Part shown: piece by piece, positions 17,399 to 26,043 of the stretch | Layout of the letters: each line of letters begins with the position of its first letter | Position numbering within the stretch: position 1 is the first letter of the stretch | Assembly: GCA_029067085.1 (NCBI GenBank) | Contig: JAIEFE010000015.1 | Coordinates: 1-55,632, forward strand | DNA length: 55,632 nt | Direction: 5' to 3' | Source: Lachnospiraceae bacterium | Lineage (GTDB): Bacteria; Bacillota; Clostridia; Lachnospirales; Lachnospiraceae | The notes under the pieces: model-generated | Told to the model about the DNA's origin: nothing | The model's input: the letters and a program-made list of their open reading frames with translations, nothing else | Database searches by the model: none | Made by a program: the position numbers and the translations under genes

Positions 17399-18270
17399 AA
17401 CTGCTCCTCCTTTGAACTGGAAAATTTCATCTGCGCAACAGAGAACACTACAATCAAGATAAAGAATACAACCGCGTTTGCACTCTGGAAGCCAAACTGT
17501 CCGCCTGCCATACCGTTATTGTAGATCAGGTAGGAGATGGACTCTGTGCTCTGTGCCGGTCCACCCTTGGTCAATGCAACGATCTGATCGAACACCATCA
17601 GAAAGTTTTTCACACACAGCACCATATTGATGGAGAAAAACGGAATGATCAACGGGAATGTCAGATGCTTAAACTGTTTCCAACCGGTAGCGCCGTCCAG
17701 ACCGCCCGCCTCGTACACATCCTCAGGTACTGTCTGTAAGCCCGAAATATAAATGATGGTGTTCATGGCGATGGCCTGCCATGCACACACGATCATAACG
17801 CCGATCCATGCCTTGCCGGGATTTGACAAAATACTGGAACCAAGTGCCCGGATGCCAGTCATATCCGCCAGAGCCGGGATAATATAAGTAAAGAAATAGT
17901 TAAAAATGTAACCTACAACCAGTGAACCGAGGATGTTGGGGAGAAAGTATGCCCCACGGAAAAATCCCTTCGCTCTGATCTTGCTGTTTAATCCAAGCGC
18001 CATGATCAGGCTGAGCACATTTACCACAACCGTGGTCACAAGCGCCAGTTTGATCGTAAACAGATAGGACTTACCCACACGCGCGTCCGAAAACAGATCA
18101 ATATAGTTGCGCAGTCCCACCCAGTCATAGCTTCCGAAGCCTCTGGAATTGGTGAAGCTGTACAGCGCACCACGGATCAGCGGAATCGTGTTAAAGCAGA
18201 TAAACAATGCCAGAATCGGAATCGTTATCAGCATAAATGTTCTTTTTCTTTCATTTTCATGTTTCGACAT
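17395..18270 (-). CDS. Sugar ABC transporter permease (MalF/MsmF type)
   Basis: A 291-residue permease with six helices and the EAA loop YEAGGLDGATGWKQFKHLTFPL (about residues 200-222). The first helix near residues 14-32 follows a short basic N-terminus. It begins 18 bases after the binding protein stop and overlaps the next permease by 4 bases. It pairs with that permease in a CUT1-type importer, probably for alpha-galactosides given the enzymes downstream. Confidence 0.94.
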   Translation of the reverse strand: MSKHENERKRTFMLITIPILALFICFNTIPLIRGALYSFTNSRGFGSYDWVGLRNYIDLFSDARVGKSYLFTIKLALVTTVVVNVLSLIMALGLNSKIRAKGFFRGAYFLPNILGSLVVGYIFNYFFTYIIPALADMTGIRALGSSILSNPGKAWIGVMIVCAWQAIAMNTIIYISGLQTVPEDVYEAGGLDGATGWKQFKHLTFPLIIPFFSINMVLCVKNFLMVFDQIVALTKGGPAQSTESISYLIYNNGMAGGQFGFQSANAVVFFILIVVFSVAQMKFSSSKEEQL

Positions 18271-18288
18271 AATTTCTTGGCCCCTTTC

Positions 18289-19572
18289 CTAATTTGCATT
18301 TCCGTGGGCAGCTTCATAGTCCTGCACCATACGGATAATGTCCCTGTTATACCTCTGCCAGTTCGTATCGAAGGTCTGTAAAAACGCATTCTTATCCTTC
18401 TCCAGAAGAAGCGTCTGCAAAAGAGCGTCCACCGACATCTCGGAAGGGTAGTAATGATCCTGATAATCCGTCATGTTCCCGCTCTGGATAAACTCTGTCA
18501 TACCGTCCAGCATGGAAGACAACCTAAAGTTTCCTTTTTTACAGGGAACCGCGTTCTGGTCGTCGATGTATTTCTGTATATTTTCATCCGCATATAAGAA
18601 GTCCAGAACCTCATAGGCCGCCTCTTTGTTTTTGCAGTCTGCCGTGACACAGAAGCCAAGGTCAATTCCGGAATTCAACGTTCTGCTATTTTTATCGTCG
18701 CTTGCCGGCATTACAAAGGAATCGATATTCATATCAGGATTTACCGACAGAATCTGCGGTGTCGCGTAGCTGCCGATCGTATACATAGCCGATTCGCCTC
18801 TGGCAAATGCGGTACAGGCGTCATTGTAACCGTAAGCAAACGGATCATCCGGTCCGTAAGGCAGAAGCGCCAGATATTTCTCTGACAACTCCCCGTACTC
18901 CTTCGTAAAGCTCGTCGTTCCTCTGTTCACCTGCTTCGTCGTATCCGCCGGTGCAAGCTCCACCGCCATGGCATTCCAAGGCGCAAGACAGGTCCAGGTA
19001 TCTTTAAAGCCAAAGTAAAAGGGAAGTATCCCTTCCGCCTGAATCTGATCGCACAGCGCAAGCAGTTCATCCCAGGTCTCCGGGATCTGCCAGCCATGCT
19101 CTTCGAACATATCTCTGTTGTAGAGAACCCCGGCTGCATTGGCCACATAAGGTATGATATAGGTTCCGTCAACAGGCACCAGTTCCAGTGCTTCCGCGAT
19201 CTCCAGATATCCCTCGTTGATATCCTTCATACCCTCATATCCTGAAACATCTGCCAGTATATCGGCGTCCACAAAATAAGAGTAATTGATATCTCCGCCA
19301 ATTCCTATGATATCCGGGTAATTCTCCCTGATAAATCTGGTTTTCAGAATCGTCGTCGCATCGTTCGGTGAGTTGATCGTCAAGTGGATATCGTCATGAG
19401 CAGCGTTGAAGGCCTCCTCCACCGTCTTGAAATAGTTTGCCGCTTCCGGCTTATACTGCACAATCTCAACTTCAATCTTTCCGTTCGAAGCGTCTCCGCA
19501 TCCTTGAACGGCCGGCACCAACGCTGCAAGACATACTGCCAGTGCCAAACTCTTTACTCCCTTTCTTTTCAT
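18289..19572 (-). CDS. Sugar-binding lipoprotein of ABC importer (MsmE type)
   Basis: A 427-residue extracellular solute-binding protein (family 1). The N-terminus has a lipoprotein signal peptide with lipobox AVQGC and Cys25. The mature part shows typical features: VEEAFNAAHDDIHLTI near the N-terminus, WDELLALCDQIQAEGILPF in the centre and a C-terminal helical region. It is the first gene of the operon, divergent from the AraC regulator with 204 bases between the two start codons. It would capture oligosaccharides outside the membrane; raffinose or stachyose is inferred from the alpha-galactosidase. Confidence 0.94.
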   Translation of the reverse strand: MKRKGVKSLALAVCLAALVPAVQGCGDASNGKIEVEIVQYKPEAANYFKTVEEAFNAAHDDIHLTINSPNDATTILKTRFIRENYPDIIGIGGDINYSYFVDADILADVSGYEGMKDINEGYLEIAEALELVPVDGTYIIPYVANAAGVLYNRDMFEEHGWQIPETWDELLALCDQIQAEGILPFYFGFKDTWTCLAPWNAMAVELAPADTTKQVNRGTTSFTKEYGELSEKYLALLPYGPDDPFAYGYNDACTAFARGESAMYTIGSYATPQILSVNPDMNIDSFVMPASDDKNSRTLNSGIDLGFCVTADCKNKEAAYEVLDFLYADENIQKYIDDQNAVPCKKGNFRLSSMLDGMTEFIQSGNMTDYQDHYYPSEMSVDALLQTLLLEKDKNAFLQTFDTNWQRYNRDIIRMVQDYEAAHGNAN

Positions 19573-19670
19573 TTCCCTTCTCCTTCCCTTTTTGGAATAT
19601 AACGTGTCAAAAGCAGATTTTAGTTGATTCGCTTAATTCATTCTAACATACCATAATGCTATCAAAAATA

Positions 19671-19690
19671 TCGTCATTTTGTTCGTTTTA
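19671..19690 (+). promoter_or_regulatory. Candidate AraC-family operator, site A
   Basis: The 20-base segment TCGTCATTTTGTTCG... agrees with 20669-20688 at 15 of 20 positions and is likewise preceded by CAAAAATAT. It lies between the divergent binding-protein and AraC genes. A weak minus-strand promoter (TTTTTG, 17 bases, TAGAAT) lies beside it, as expected for an activator-dependent start. Confidence 0.4.
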
Positions 19691-19719
19691 TATCATAATG
19701 CAATTTTCCGACCCATGTA

Positions 19720-19749
19720 TTGAAGTGACCACGCATTTTGGTATATAAT
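19720..19749 (+). promoter_or_regulatory. Sigma-A-type promoter of the AraC regulator
   Basis: TTGAAG at 19720-19725 and TATAAT at 19744-19749 are separated by 18 bases. The regulator ATG follows 28 bases downstream. Confidence 0.65.
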
Positions 19750-19776
19750 AAAATATATCGATCTGTGAGGTATATT

Positions 19777-20637
19777 ATGAGTGAACTAATTTTCTCCGTT
19801 TTTCCGAGTGAAAATTTTGTAGATCTGGGGCTATACCAGTTTGGCTGGGAGCAGTGTGCCCCTTCCCATTCTTTCGGGCCGGCTGCCAGAAACCATTATC
19901 TGTTTCACTACTGTCTCTCCGGCACCGGCATTTTGCTCGCTGATAACGCCCGGGGAGAAACGATTACCTATCAGATTAAGAGTGGGCAGGGCTTTATGCT
20001 CTTTCCGAATCAGGTCTGTACTTACATAGCGGATCATGATATTCCCTGGGAGTACGTGTGGATTGAATTTGACGGGCTGCGCGCCAGAGAGACCGTAAGC
20101 CTTGCCGGACTGACTCTGGATCATCCAGTCTATAAAGCGCGATTTAAAGATATTGCCGATACCATGAAAAATGAAATGCTTTATATCGTAAATCACAGGG
20201 AAGAATCACCCTTCCATCTGATCGGGCATCTCTATCTGTTTATTGACAGTTTTGTTCGCGCCTCCACGGCAACACAGATCGGACACGGAAACAGACTCCG
20301 CGATTTCTATATCAAGGAGGCCTTCTCCTTTATCGAACAGAACTTTCAAAACGATATATCTGTAGAAGATATCGCTGCAGCCTGCGGACTGAACCGAAGT
20401 TATTTCGGCAAAATATTTCATGAGACTACCGGAAAATCCCCGCAGATGTTTCTGATCTCCTACCGCATGACTAAGGCGGCAGAGCTTTTGAAGCTGACCG
20501 ATCTGTCTATAGCCGATATTGGAAACGCGGTAGGATACCCGAACCAGCTTCATTTTTCCAGAGCATTCAAAAATGTATATAAAATCTCGCCAAGACAATG
20601 GCGAAATGAAAACAAACTGATCAGCTTGAAATCATAA
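19777..20637 (+). CDS. AraC-family transcriptional regulator (MsmR/RafR type)
   Basis: A 286-residue regulator. The N-terminal half (about 1-150) is an AraC-type cupin sugar-binding domain with the characteristic RNHYLFHYCLSG and WEYVWIEFDG segments. The C-terminal half has two helix-turn-helix motifs: ISVEDIAAACGLNRSYFGKI and LSIADIGNAVGYPNQLHFSR, ending in the FKNVYKISPRQWR block. The ATG at 19777 is preferred because GTGAGG lies about 8 bases before it; 13 more in-frame codons upstream overlap the promoter. Divergent placement from the importer operon indicates that it activates that operon in response to its sugar, and probably the GH94 gene downstream. Confidence 0.9.
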   Translation: MSELIFSVFPSENFVDLGLYQFGWEQCAPSHSFGPAARNHYLFHYCLSGTGILLADNARGETITYQIKSGQGFMLFPNQVCTYIADHDIPWEYVWIEFDGLRARETVSLAGLTLDHPVYKARFKDIADTMKNEMLYIVNHREESPFHLIGHLYLFIDSFVRASTATQIGHGNRLRDFYIKEAFSFIEQNFQNDISVEDIAAACGLNRSYFGKIFHETTGKSPQMFLISYRMTKAAELLKLTDLSIADIGNAVGYPNQLHFSRAFKNVYKISPRQWRNENKLISLKS

Positions 20638-20668
20638 GCCCAGATTCACACCAAAAATATATTTCAAG

Positions 20669-20688
20669 TCATCATTTTGATATTTTTC
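20669..20688 (+). promoter_or_regulatory. Candidate AraC-family operator, site B
   Basis: The segment TCATCATTTTGATATTT... resembles site A at 19671-19690 and ends 8 bases before the putative -35 box of the GH94 gene, the normal position for an AraC activator. Confidence 0.4.
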
Positions 20689-20696
20689 ACTTGTTT

Positions 20697-20738
20697 TTGA
20701 TTTTCAAAAAACATGTTTTCTTATATGATGACATCATA
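20697..20738 (+). promoter_or_regulatory. GH94 promoter with a 15-bp palindrome
   Basis: TTGATT (20697-20702), 18 bases, then TTATAT (20721-20726). A perfect palindrome, TATGATG-A-CATCATA, covers 20724-20738 at the expected transcription start, a position typical of a repressor operator. Confidence 0.45.
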
Positions 20739-20788
20739 GTAGGAAAATTCAGCGCAGAACGAAAATAAAGGCAAGGAGGGCATTACCA

Positions 20789-23488
20789 TTGAAACAGATC
20801 ACTTTTACTGACGAACACGGAAGCTTTCTGTTAAAACAGCCGGAAAATACAAATTACTTATATTTTCCGCTGGCCTCGGAGAAAGGTTTAAAAAGCAGCG
20901 TCACTCCGCTGTTTAACGGCGACGCGAAGCTGGATCAGGAAACCTTTCTGTTGGAGCCTGTCAGCTCGGAAAATCTTCATAATAACAGATCCACCCGAAA
21001 TTTCTGGTGCGCTGTGGATGAGTCCGGCATCTTTTCCGCCACGGGTGCATCCGCCGGACAGGAAGCCGCTCGATTTTCCCCTGATCAGGATGAAACTGAG
21101 CTTTCCGCCGGTTTTCAGTGGCAGACGGTAACGCGTTTTTCCAAAATTCTTGAGTTGGAATCCACCGTCACTTCCTTTGTTCCGGTGGACTGCAACGTCG
21201 AGATTCTGCACGTCACCATAAAGAATCGTGCGAAAGATTCCAGGCAGCTTACACCCTACGGCGCCATCCCCATCTACGGCAGGAGCGCGGACAACATCAG
21301 AGATCATCGAAACGTGACCTCCATGCTCCACCGCATTGAGACCACAGAGGACGGCATTTTGGTCTGCCCCACTATGTCCTTTGACGAGAAGGGACACCGC
21401 CCTAACCACAAGGTCTACTATGTCCTTGGCTGCAGCGGGGATGGCACCCCGCCCACAAGCTTCTACCCAACGGTGGAAAGTTTTATCGGCGAGGGCGGTT
21501 TCTATACGCACCCCCAGGCCGTCCATGACAGACTTCCGGGCGTTTCCGCCGGCACAACAGCCGCAGGGCGGGAGGCGATGGGCGCTTTCCGTTTTGAAAC
21601 GATCACCCTGGGACCTGAGGAGAGCGCAGACTACATACTGCTTCTCGGCGTGGAGGACGCGCGTGAGGACATCAGCGATGTCCTGCAGAAATACAATTCC
21701 TCCGCAAAGGTGGAGGAGGCGCTTTGCCGGACAAAAACCTACTGGCAGAAGAGTGTGAACGCCGCCTTCCACACCGGGGATACCGACTTTGACAAACTGA
21801 TGAAATGGGTCTGCTTCCAGCCCTTCCTTCGCCGTCTCTTCGGCTGCTCTTTCCTGCCTCACCACGATTACGGCAGGGGCGGCAGAGGCTGGCGTGATCT
21901 CTGGCAGGACTGTCTCTCCCTGCTCCTTTTGGAACCTAAGGACGTAGGACGCATGATCGCCATGAACTATGGCGGCGTCCGCATCGACGGCACCAACGCC
22001 ACTATCATCGGCGCAGGTGACGGCAATTTCATCGCCGATCGAAACGGCATCGCAAGAGTCTGGATGGATCACGCTCTCTGGCCCCAGATGACCACCAAAC
22101 TCTACATCGACCAGACCGGAGACGTCGAGATCCTGAATCGCGAGGTTCCGTATTTTAAGGATGCGCAAACTCTGCGTGGAACCGACACGGACACAGAATG
22201 GAGCCCCGATCAGGGCAGCAATCAGCGGACCAAAAACGGCGAAGTCTACACCGGCACCATTCTGGAGCACCTTCTGATCCAGCAGCTCGCCGCCTTTTAC
22301 GAAGTGGGCGATCACAATATCTACAGACTGCGCGGCGCAGACTGGAACGACGCTCTTGATATGGCCGCTGAACATGGGGAGAGCGTTGCCTTCACCTGCG
22401 CCTACGCAGGGAATCTGCTGGAACTTGCGGCGCTCTTACGCCTTCTGGAAAAACACAGCGACAGCCCTGCGGTATCACTTCTGGAAGAAATTTCGATCCT
22501 GCTCGTTAACGATCCTGCCGTTTACGATGACGCTGATAAGAAACGAAAGATTTTGTCGGATTATGTAAACCAATGTCGCCACGAGGTGAGCGGAAAACGC
22601 GGCGAGTTTTCTCTCGCTACCCTGGCCGTCAATCTGACCGAAAAGGCGAACTGGCTGATGGAGCATCTGCGCTCTCAGGAATGGATTTCCGTATCTGCCG
22701 ATGAAGGGTGGTATAACAGCTATTATGACGATCACGGAAAATCCGTGGACGGCGTCTTTGAAGGCAAGGTACGCATGATGCTCACGGGACAGGTTTTCTC
22801 CATTATGAGCGGCGTGGCGGACAACGCCCAGATCGGCATGATCACAAAAAGCGCCGACCACTATCTCTATCAGAAGGAGAGCGGCGGCTACCGCCTGAAT
22901 ACAGACTTTGAAGAACTGAAATTCGATATGGGCCGAATGTTCGGCTTTGCCTACGGAGAGAAGGAAAACGGCGCTGTCTTCTCCCACATGACGGTCATGT
23001 ACGCCAACGCCCTCTACCGGAGGGGCTTCGTACAGGAAGGCTGGAAGGCGTTAAAGACGCTTGCAGACACCGCCCTCGATTTTGATACCAGCCACATCTA
23101 CCCGGGAATCCCGGAATATTTCAGAGCCGACGGCAGAGGAATGTACCACTACCTGACCGGTGCGGCAAGCTGGTATATGCTGACCCTGATCACGGAGGTC
23201 TTCGGTGTACGCGGCGAAGCGGGCGATCTGCTTCTTGACCCGAAACTTTTAGGGGAACAATTCGACGCCGACGGCTGCGCTTCCGTCTCCATTCCCTTTG
23301 CGGGCAAAGATCTTACCGTCATTTACCGCAACCGTGAGAGAAAGGATTTCGGTTCCTACATCATCGGCTCTGCGGTCTGCGACAAGGAGAAGCTCTCCGT
23401 AAGCGACGACGCTTTTCTCATTCTGCCCCGTGAAACCATCGAAGGCTTATCCGACGGGCCTCACGAGATCATGATCGAACTGGTATAG
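20789..23488 (+). CDS. GH94 glycoside phosphorylase, large type
   Basis: An 899-residue cytoplasmic enzyme of family GH94, which cleaves beta-glucosides with phosphate to give a sugar 1-phosphate. An N-terminal beta-sandwich (about 1-300) is followed by an (alpha/alpha)6 barrel with GRGGRGWRDLWQD (362-374) and the catalytic region RGADWNDALDMA (515-526), holding the general acid Asp. Length is nearer to laminaribiose phosphorylases (about 910) than to cellobiose phosphorylases (about 810), so beta-1,3-glucobiose is one candidate substrate, but specificity cannot be read. It uses a TTG start: AAGGAGGG lies 8 bases before it and no ATG fits. The AraC operator and palindrome upstream suggest sugar-induced expression. 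Confidence 0.85.
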   Translation: MKQITFTDEHGSFLLKQPENTNYLYFPLASEKGLKSSVTPLFNGDAKLDQETFLLEPVSSENLHNNRSTRNFWCAVDESGIFSATGASAGQEAARFSPDQDETELSAGFQWQTVTRFSKILELESTVTSFVPVDCNVEILHVTIKNRAKDSRQLTPYGAIPIYGRSADNIRDHRNVTSMLHRIETTEDGILVCPTMSFDEKGHRPNHKVYYVLGCSGDGTPPTSFYPTVESFIGEGGFYTHPQAVHDRLPGVSAGTTAAGREAMGAFRFETITLGPEESADYILLLGVEDAREDISDVLQKYNSSAKVEEALCRTKTYWQKSVNAAFHTGDTDFDKLMKWVCFQPFLRRLFGCSFLPHHDYGRGGRGWRDLWQDCLSLLLLEPKDVGRMIAMNYGGVRIDGTNATIIGAGDGNFIADRNGIARVWMDHALWPQMTTKLYIDQTGDVEILNREVPYFKDAQTLRGTDTDTEWSPDQGSNQRTKNGEVYTGTILEHLLIQQLAAFYEVGDHNIYRLRGADWNDALDMAAEHGESVAFTCAYAGNLLELAALLRLLEKHSDSPAVSLLEEISILLVNDPAVYDDADKKRKILSDYVNQCRHEVSGKRGEFSLATLAVNLTEKANWLMEHLRSQEWISVSADEGWYNSYYDDHGKSVDGVFEGKVRMMLTGQVFSIMSGVADNAQIGMITKSADHYLYQKESGGYRLNTDFEELKFDMGRMFGFAYGEKENGAVFSHMTVMYANALYRRGFVQEGWKALKTLADTALDFDTSHIYPGIPEYFRADGRGMYHYLTGAASWYMLTLITEVFGVRGEAGDLLLDPKLLGEQFDADGCASVSIPFAGKDLTVIYRNRERKDFGSYIIGSAVCDKEKLSVSDDAFLILPRETIEGLSDGPHEIMIELV

Positions 23489-23514
23489 CAAGTCGAGTGC
23501 CCGCACACACGATT

Positions 23515-23565
23515 AAGAGAATGCTTCTCATTCTCCTTAAATGATTTACTTTGTCGCAGTTTTCA
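23515..23565 (+). repeat. Hairpin-bearing repeat, copy 1
   Basis: The segment from 23518 (AGAATGCTTCTCATTCTCCT) matches 43623-43669 at 38 of 47 positions. It contains an AGAATG/CATTCT stem-loop, extended here by TTAAG/CTTAA. It is not followed by a T run, so it does not look like a terminator. Confidence 0.55.
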
Positions 23566-23628
23566 AATAAAATAACATTAGAGTGCATAGAAAAAACTTG
23601 GGCTGACACGCCCGGAAAGGAATTTACT

Positions 23629-26043
23629 ATGAAATACGGATATTTTGATGACGCAAACAGAGAATATGTAATCGACCGCCCGGACACCCCGGCACCCTGG
23701 GTCAACTATCTGGGTTCCCCGGCCTACGGCGCGATCATCTCCAACAACGCGGGTGGTTACAGCTTTGAGAAATCCGGTGCAAACGGCCGCATCCTGCGCT
23801 ATGTGTTCAACAGCTTTGACCAACCCGGCCGCTATCTCTATCTGCGGGACAATGACTCGAAGGATTACTGGTCCGCATCCTGGCAGCCCGTTGGCAAAGA
23901 TCTGGATCTCTACAAGAGCGAGTGCCGGCATGGCATGGGCTACACGAAAATGGCTGCCGACTACGACGGCATTCACTCAGAAGCTCTCTACTATGTACCT
24001 CTGGGCTGCACCTATGAGGTTTGGATGCTGACTGTCGAGAATCGTTCGGATCGTCCGCGTAATCTCACACTGACAGGCTATGCCGAGTTTACCAATCACA
24101 ACAACTACGAGCAGGATCAGATCAATCTGCAATACTCCCTGTTCATTTCCCGGACTCTCTTTTCCGGAAGCCGGGTGACGCAGCAGATCCACGGCAATCT
24201 GGATGCCAACCCTCTCGATGAACCGATTGACGAGAAAAACCCTATAGAGCGCTTTTTAGGTCTTGCCGGAGCGCCCGTCTCCTCCTACTGCGGAGACAGA
24301 AACGCCTTCCTCGGCAGTTATCACGGCTATGGCGATCCACAGGGCGTTGTGTCCGGTGATCTGGGAAATGTAACGAATTACAATCAGAATTCCTGTGGTG
24401 CGCTCTCCTGCATTCTCACGCTTGCGCCCGGCGAGAAAAAGACGGTCGCTTACCTTTTGGGCGCGAAGTATGCCGCGGAAGCAGATCGTCTCATCGCTTC
24501 CTACGCGAACCCTGAGCAGCGCGCAGCAGACGAGATACAGGCTTTGAAAAAAGACTGGTATGAGAAGTTTGACCATCTGAAGGTAAAAACGCCCAGCCCG
24601 GTCTTCGATACCATGATCAACACCTGGAATGCCTATAACTGCTTTATGACCTTTATCTGGTCACGGGCGGCCTCTTTCATCTACTGTGGTCTGCGAAACG
24701 GCTACGGTTACCGTGATACCGTGCAGGACATCCAGGGGGTTATCCATCTGGCTCCGGAGATGGCAAAAGAAAAGATCCGTTTCATGCTTTCCGCTCAGGT
24801 ACATCACGGCGGCGGCCTGCCGCTCGTCAAATTCACGCACAATGCCGGTCATGAAGACACGCCTGAAGATGCTTCCTACCGGGAATCCACAGGCCATCCG
24901 GCCTACCGCGCGGACGATGCTCTCTGGCTCTTCCCCACGGTCTTCAAGTATGTTGCCGAGACCGGTGATCTCGCCTTTTTGGACGAGATCATCCCCTTCG
25001 CCAACAAGGACGAAGGAAGCGTTTATGAACACCTGAAACGTGCGATCAACTTTTCACTGGAGAGGCTCGGCCCCCACGGTACGCCCGCCGGCCTTCACGC
25101 CGACTGGAACGACTGTCTTCGCCTCGGTAAAAACGGTGAATCCTCCTTTGTTGCGATGCAGTTTTACTATGCACTGAGGATTCTGAAGCTCTTCGCTGTA
25201 CGCAAGCAGGATACCGACTATGAAAAATATCTGGATCAGATGCTTTCTGAGACTGAGGAGAAGCTCCAGCGTCTCTACTGGGACAATGACCGCTTTATCC
25301 GCGGTTTCCGGGAGACAGGTGAAAAGATCGGACAGGCTTCCGATCCGGAGACCAATCTCTGGCTGAATCCCCAGAGCTGGGCAGTGATCAGCGGACTTGC
25401 TACGAAAGAGCAGGCGAAGGCTGCCATGGACAATGTATTCGAGAGACTGAACACCCCTTACGGCGCCATCCTGATGGATCCGCCTTTCCATGACCACATT
25501 TTTGACGGTGCCCTCGCATCCATCTTCAACCAGGGCACCAAAGAAAATTCAGGTATCTTCTCTCAGTCTCAGGGATGGCTGATTCTCGCAGAAGCTCTGC
25601 GGGGAGAAGGAGATCGTGCCTTCACCTACTTTATGGAGAACGCACCTGCAGCCCAGAATGACCGTGCCGAGATCCGAAAGATCGAGCCTTACTGCTATGG
25701 CCAGTTTACGGAAGGAAAGGCAAGTCCCAACCTCGGACGTTCCCATGTCCACTGGCTCACGGGAACAGCTTCCACTGTCATGGTAGGCTGCGTTGAGGGT
25801 ATCTTAGGACTGCGCCCTGATCTGGACGGACTCCGCTTGAGCCCTGCCATTCCGAAAGATTGGAAGCGTTTTGAGATGGATAAGGACTTCCGCGGAAAAC
25901 ATCTGCACATCACTGTGGAAAATCCGAACAACCGGGAATCCGGCTGTGAAAAGCTGATCGTAAACGGGAAAGACTACGCCGATTCCTATATTCCCGCGGA
26001 TTGTCTGCAGGATGTGAACGAGATCACTCTGATTCTTTCGTAG
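23629..26043 (+). CDS. GH94 glycoside phosphorylase, cellobiose/chitobiose phosphorylase-like
   Basis: An 804-residue cytoplasmic phosphorylase. The opening MKYGYFDDANREYVIDRPDT is the standard start of cellobiose and chitobiose phosphorylases. Later landmarks are DYWSASWQPVG (79-89), NGYGYRDTVQD (357-367) and GLHADWNDCLRL (488-499), where Asp492 or Asp495 lies in the DWND motif that carries the catalytic acid. The ATG at 23629 is preceded by GGAAAGGAA; the frame extends 26 codons further but without family residues. The barrel differs from classical cellobiose phosphorylases (YRADDALWLFPTV and VHHGGGLPLV), so the exact disaccharide is open. It shares only fold-level features with the GH94 gene just upstream, so the two probably act on different linkages or chain lengths. 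Confidence 0.87.
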   Translation: MKYGYFDDANREYVIDRPDTPAPWVNYLGSPAYGAIISNNAGGYSFEKSGANGRILRYVFNSFDQPGRYLYLRDNDSKDYWSASWQPVGKDLDLYKSECRHGMGYTKMAADYDGIHSEALYYVPLGCTYEVWMLTVENRSDRPRNLTLTGYAEFTNHNNYEQDQINLQYSLFISRTLFSGSRVTQQIHGNLDANPLDEPIDEKNPIERFLGLAGAPVSSYCGDRNAFLGSYHGYGDPQGVVSGDLGNVTNYNQNSCGALSCILTLAPGEKKTVAYLLGAKYAAEADRLIASYANPEQRAADEIQALKKDWYEKFDHLKVKTPSPVFDTMINTWNAYNCFMTFIWSRAASFIYCGLRNGYGYRDTVQDIQGVIHLAPEMAKEKIRFMLSAQVHHGGGLPLVKFTHNAGHEDTPEDASYRESTGHPAYRADDALWLFPTVFKYVAETGDLAFLDEIIPFANKDEGSVYEHLKRAINFSLERLGPHGTPAGLHADWNDCLRLGKNGESSFVAMQFYYALRILKLFAVRKQDTDYEKYLDQMLSETEEKLQRLYWDNDRFIRGFRETGEKIGQASDPETNLWLNPQSWAVISGLATKEQAKAAMDNVFERLNTPYGAILMDPPFHDHIFDGALASIFNQGTKENSGIFSQSQGWLILAEALRGEGDRAFTYFMENAPAAQNDRAEIRKIEPYCYGQFTEGKASPNLGRSHVHWLTGTASTVMVGCVEGILGLRPDLDGLRLSPAIPKDWKRFEMDKDFRGKHLHITVENPNNRESGCEKLIVNGKDYADSYIPADCLQDVNEITLILS

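Noticed and set aside
19573..19776. CcpA cre site in the divergent sugar promoter region
   Set aside because: No match to TGWAANCGNTNWCA good enough to report was found by eye.
20888..22375. 495-residue open frame on the minus strand
   Set aside because: Lies wholly opposite the well-supported GH94 gene, has no family features, and reflects its GC-rich codon pattern.
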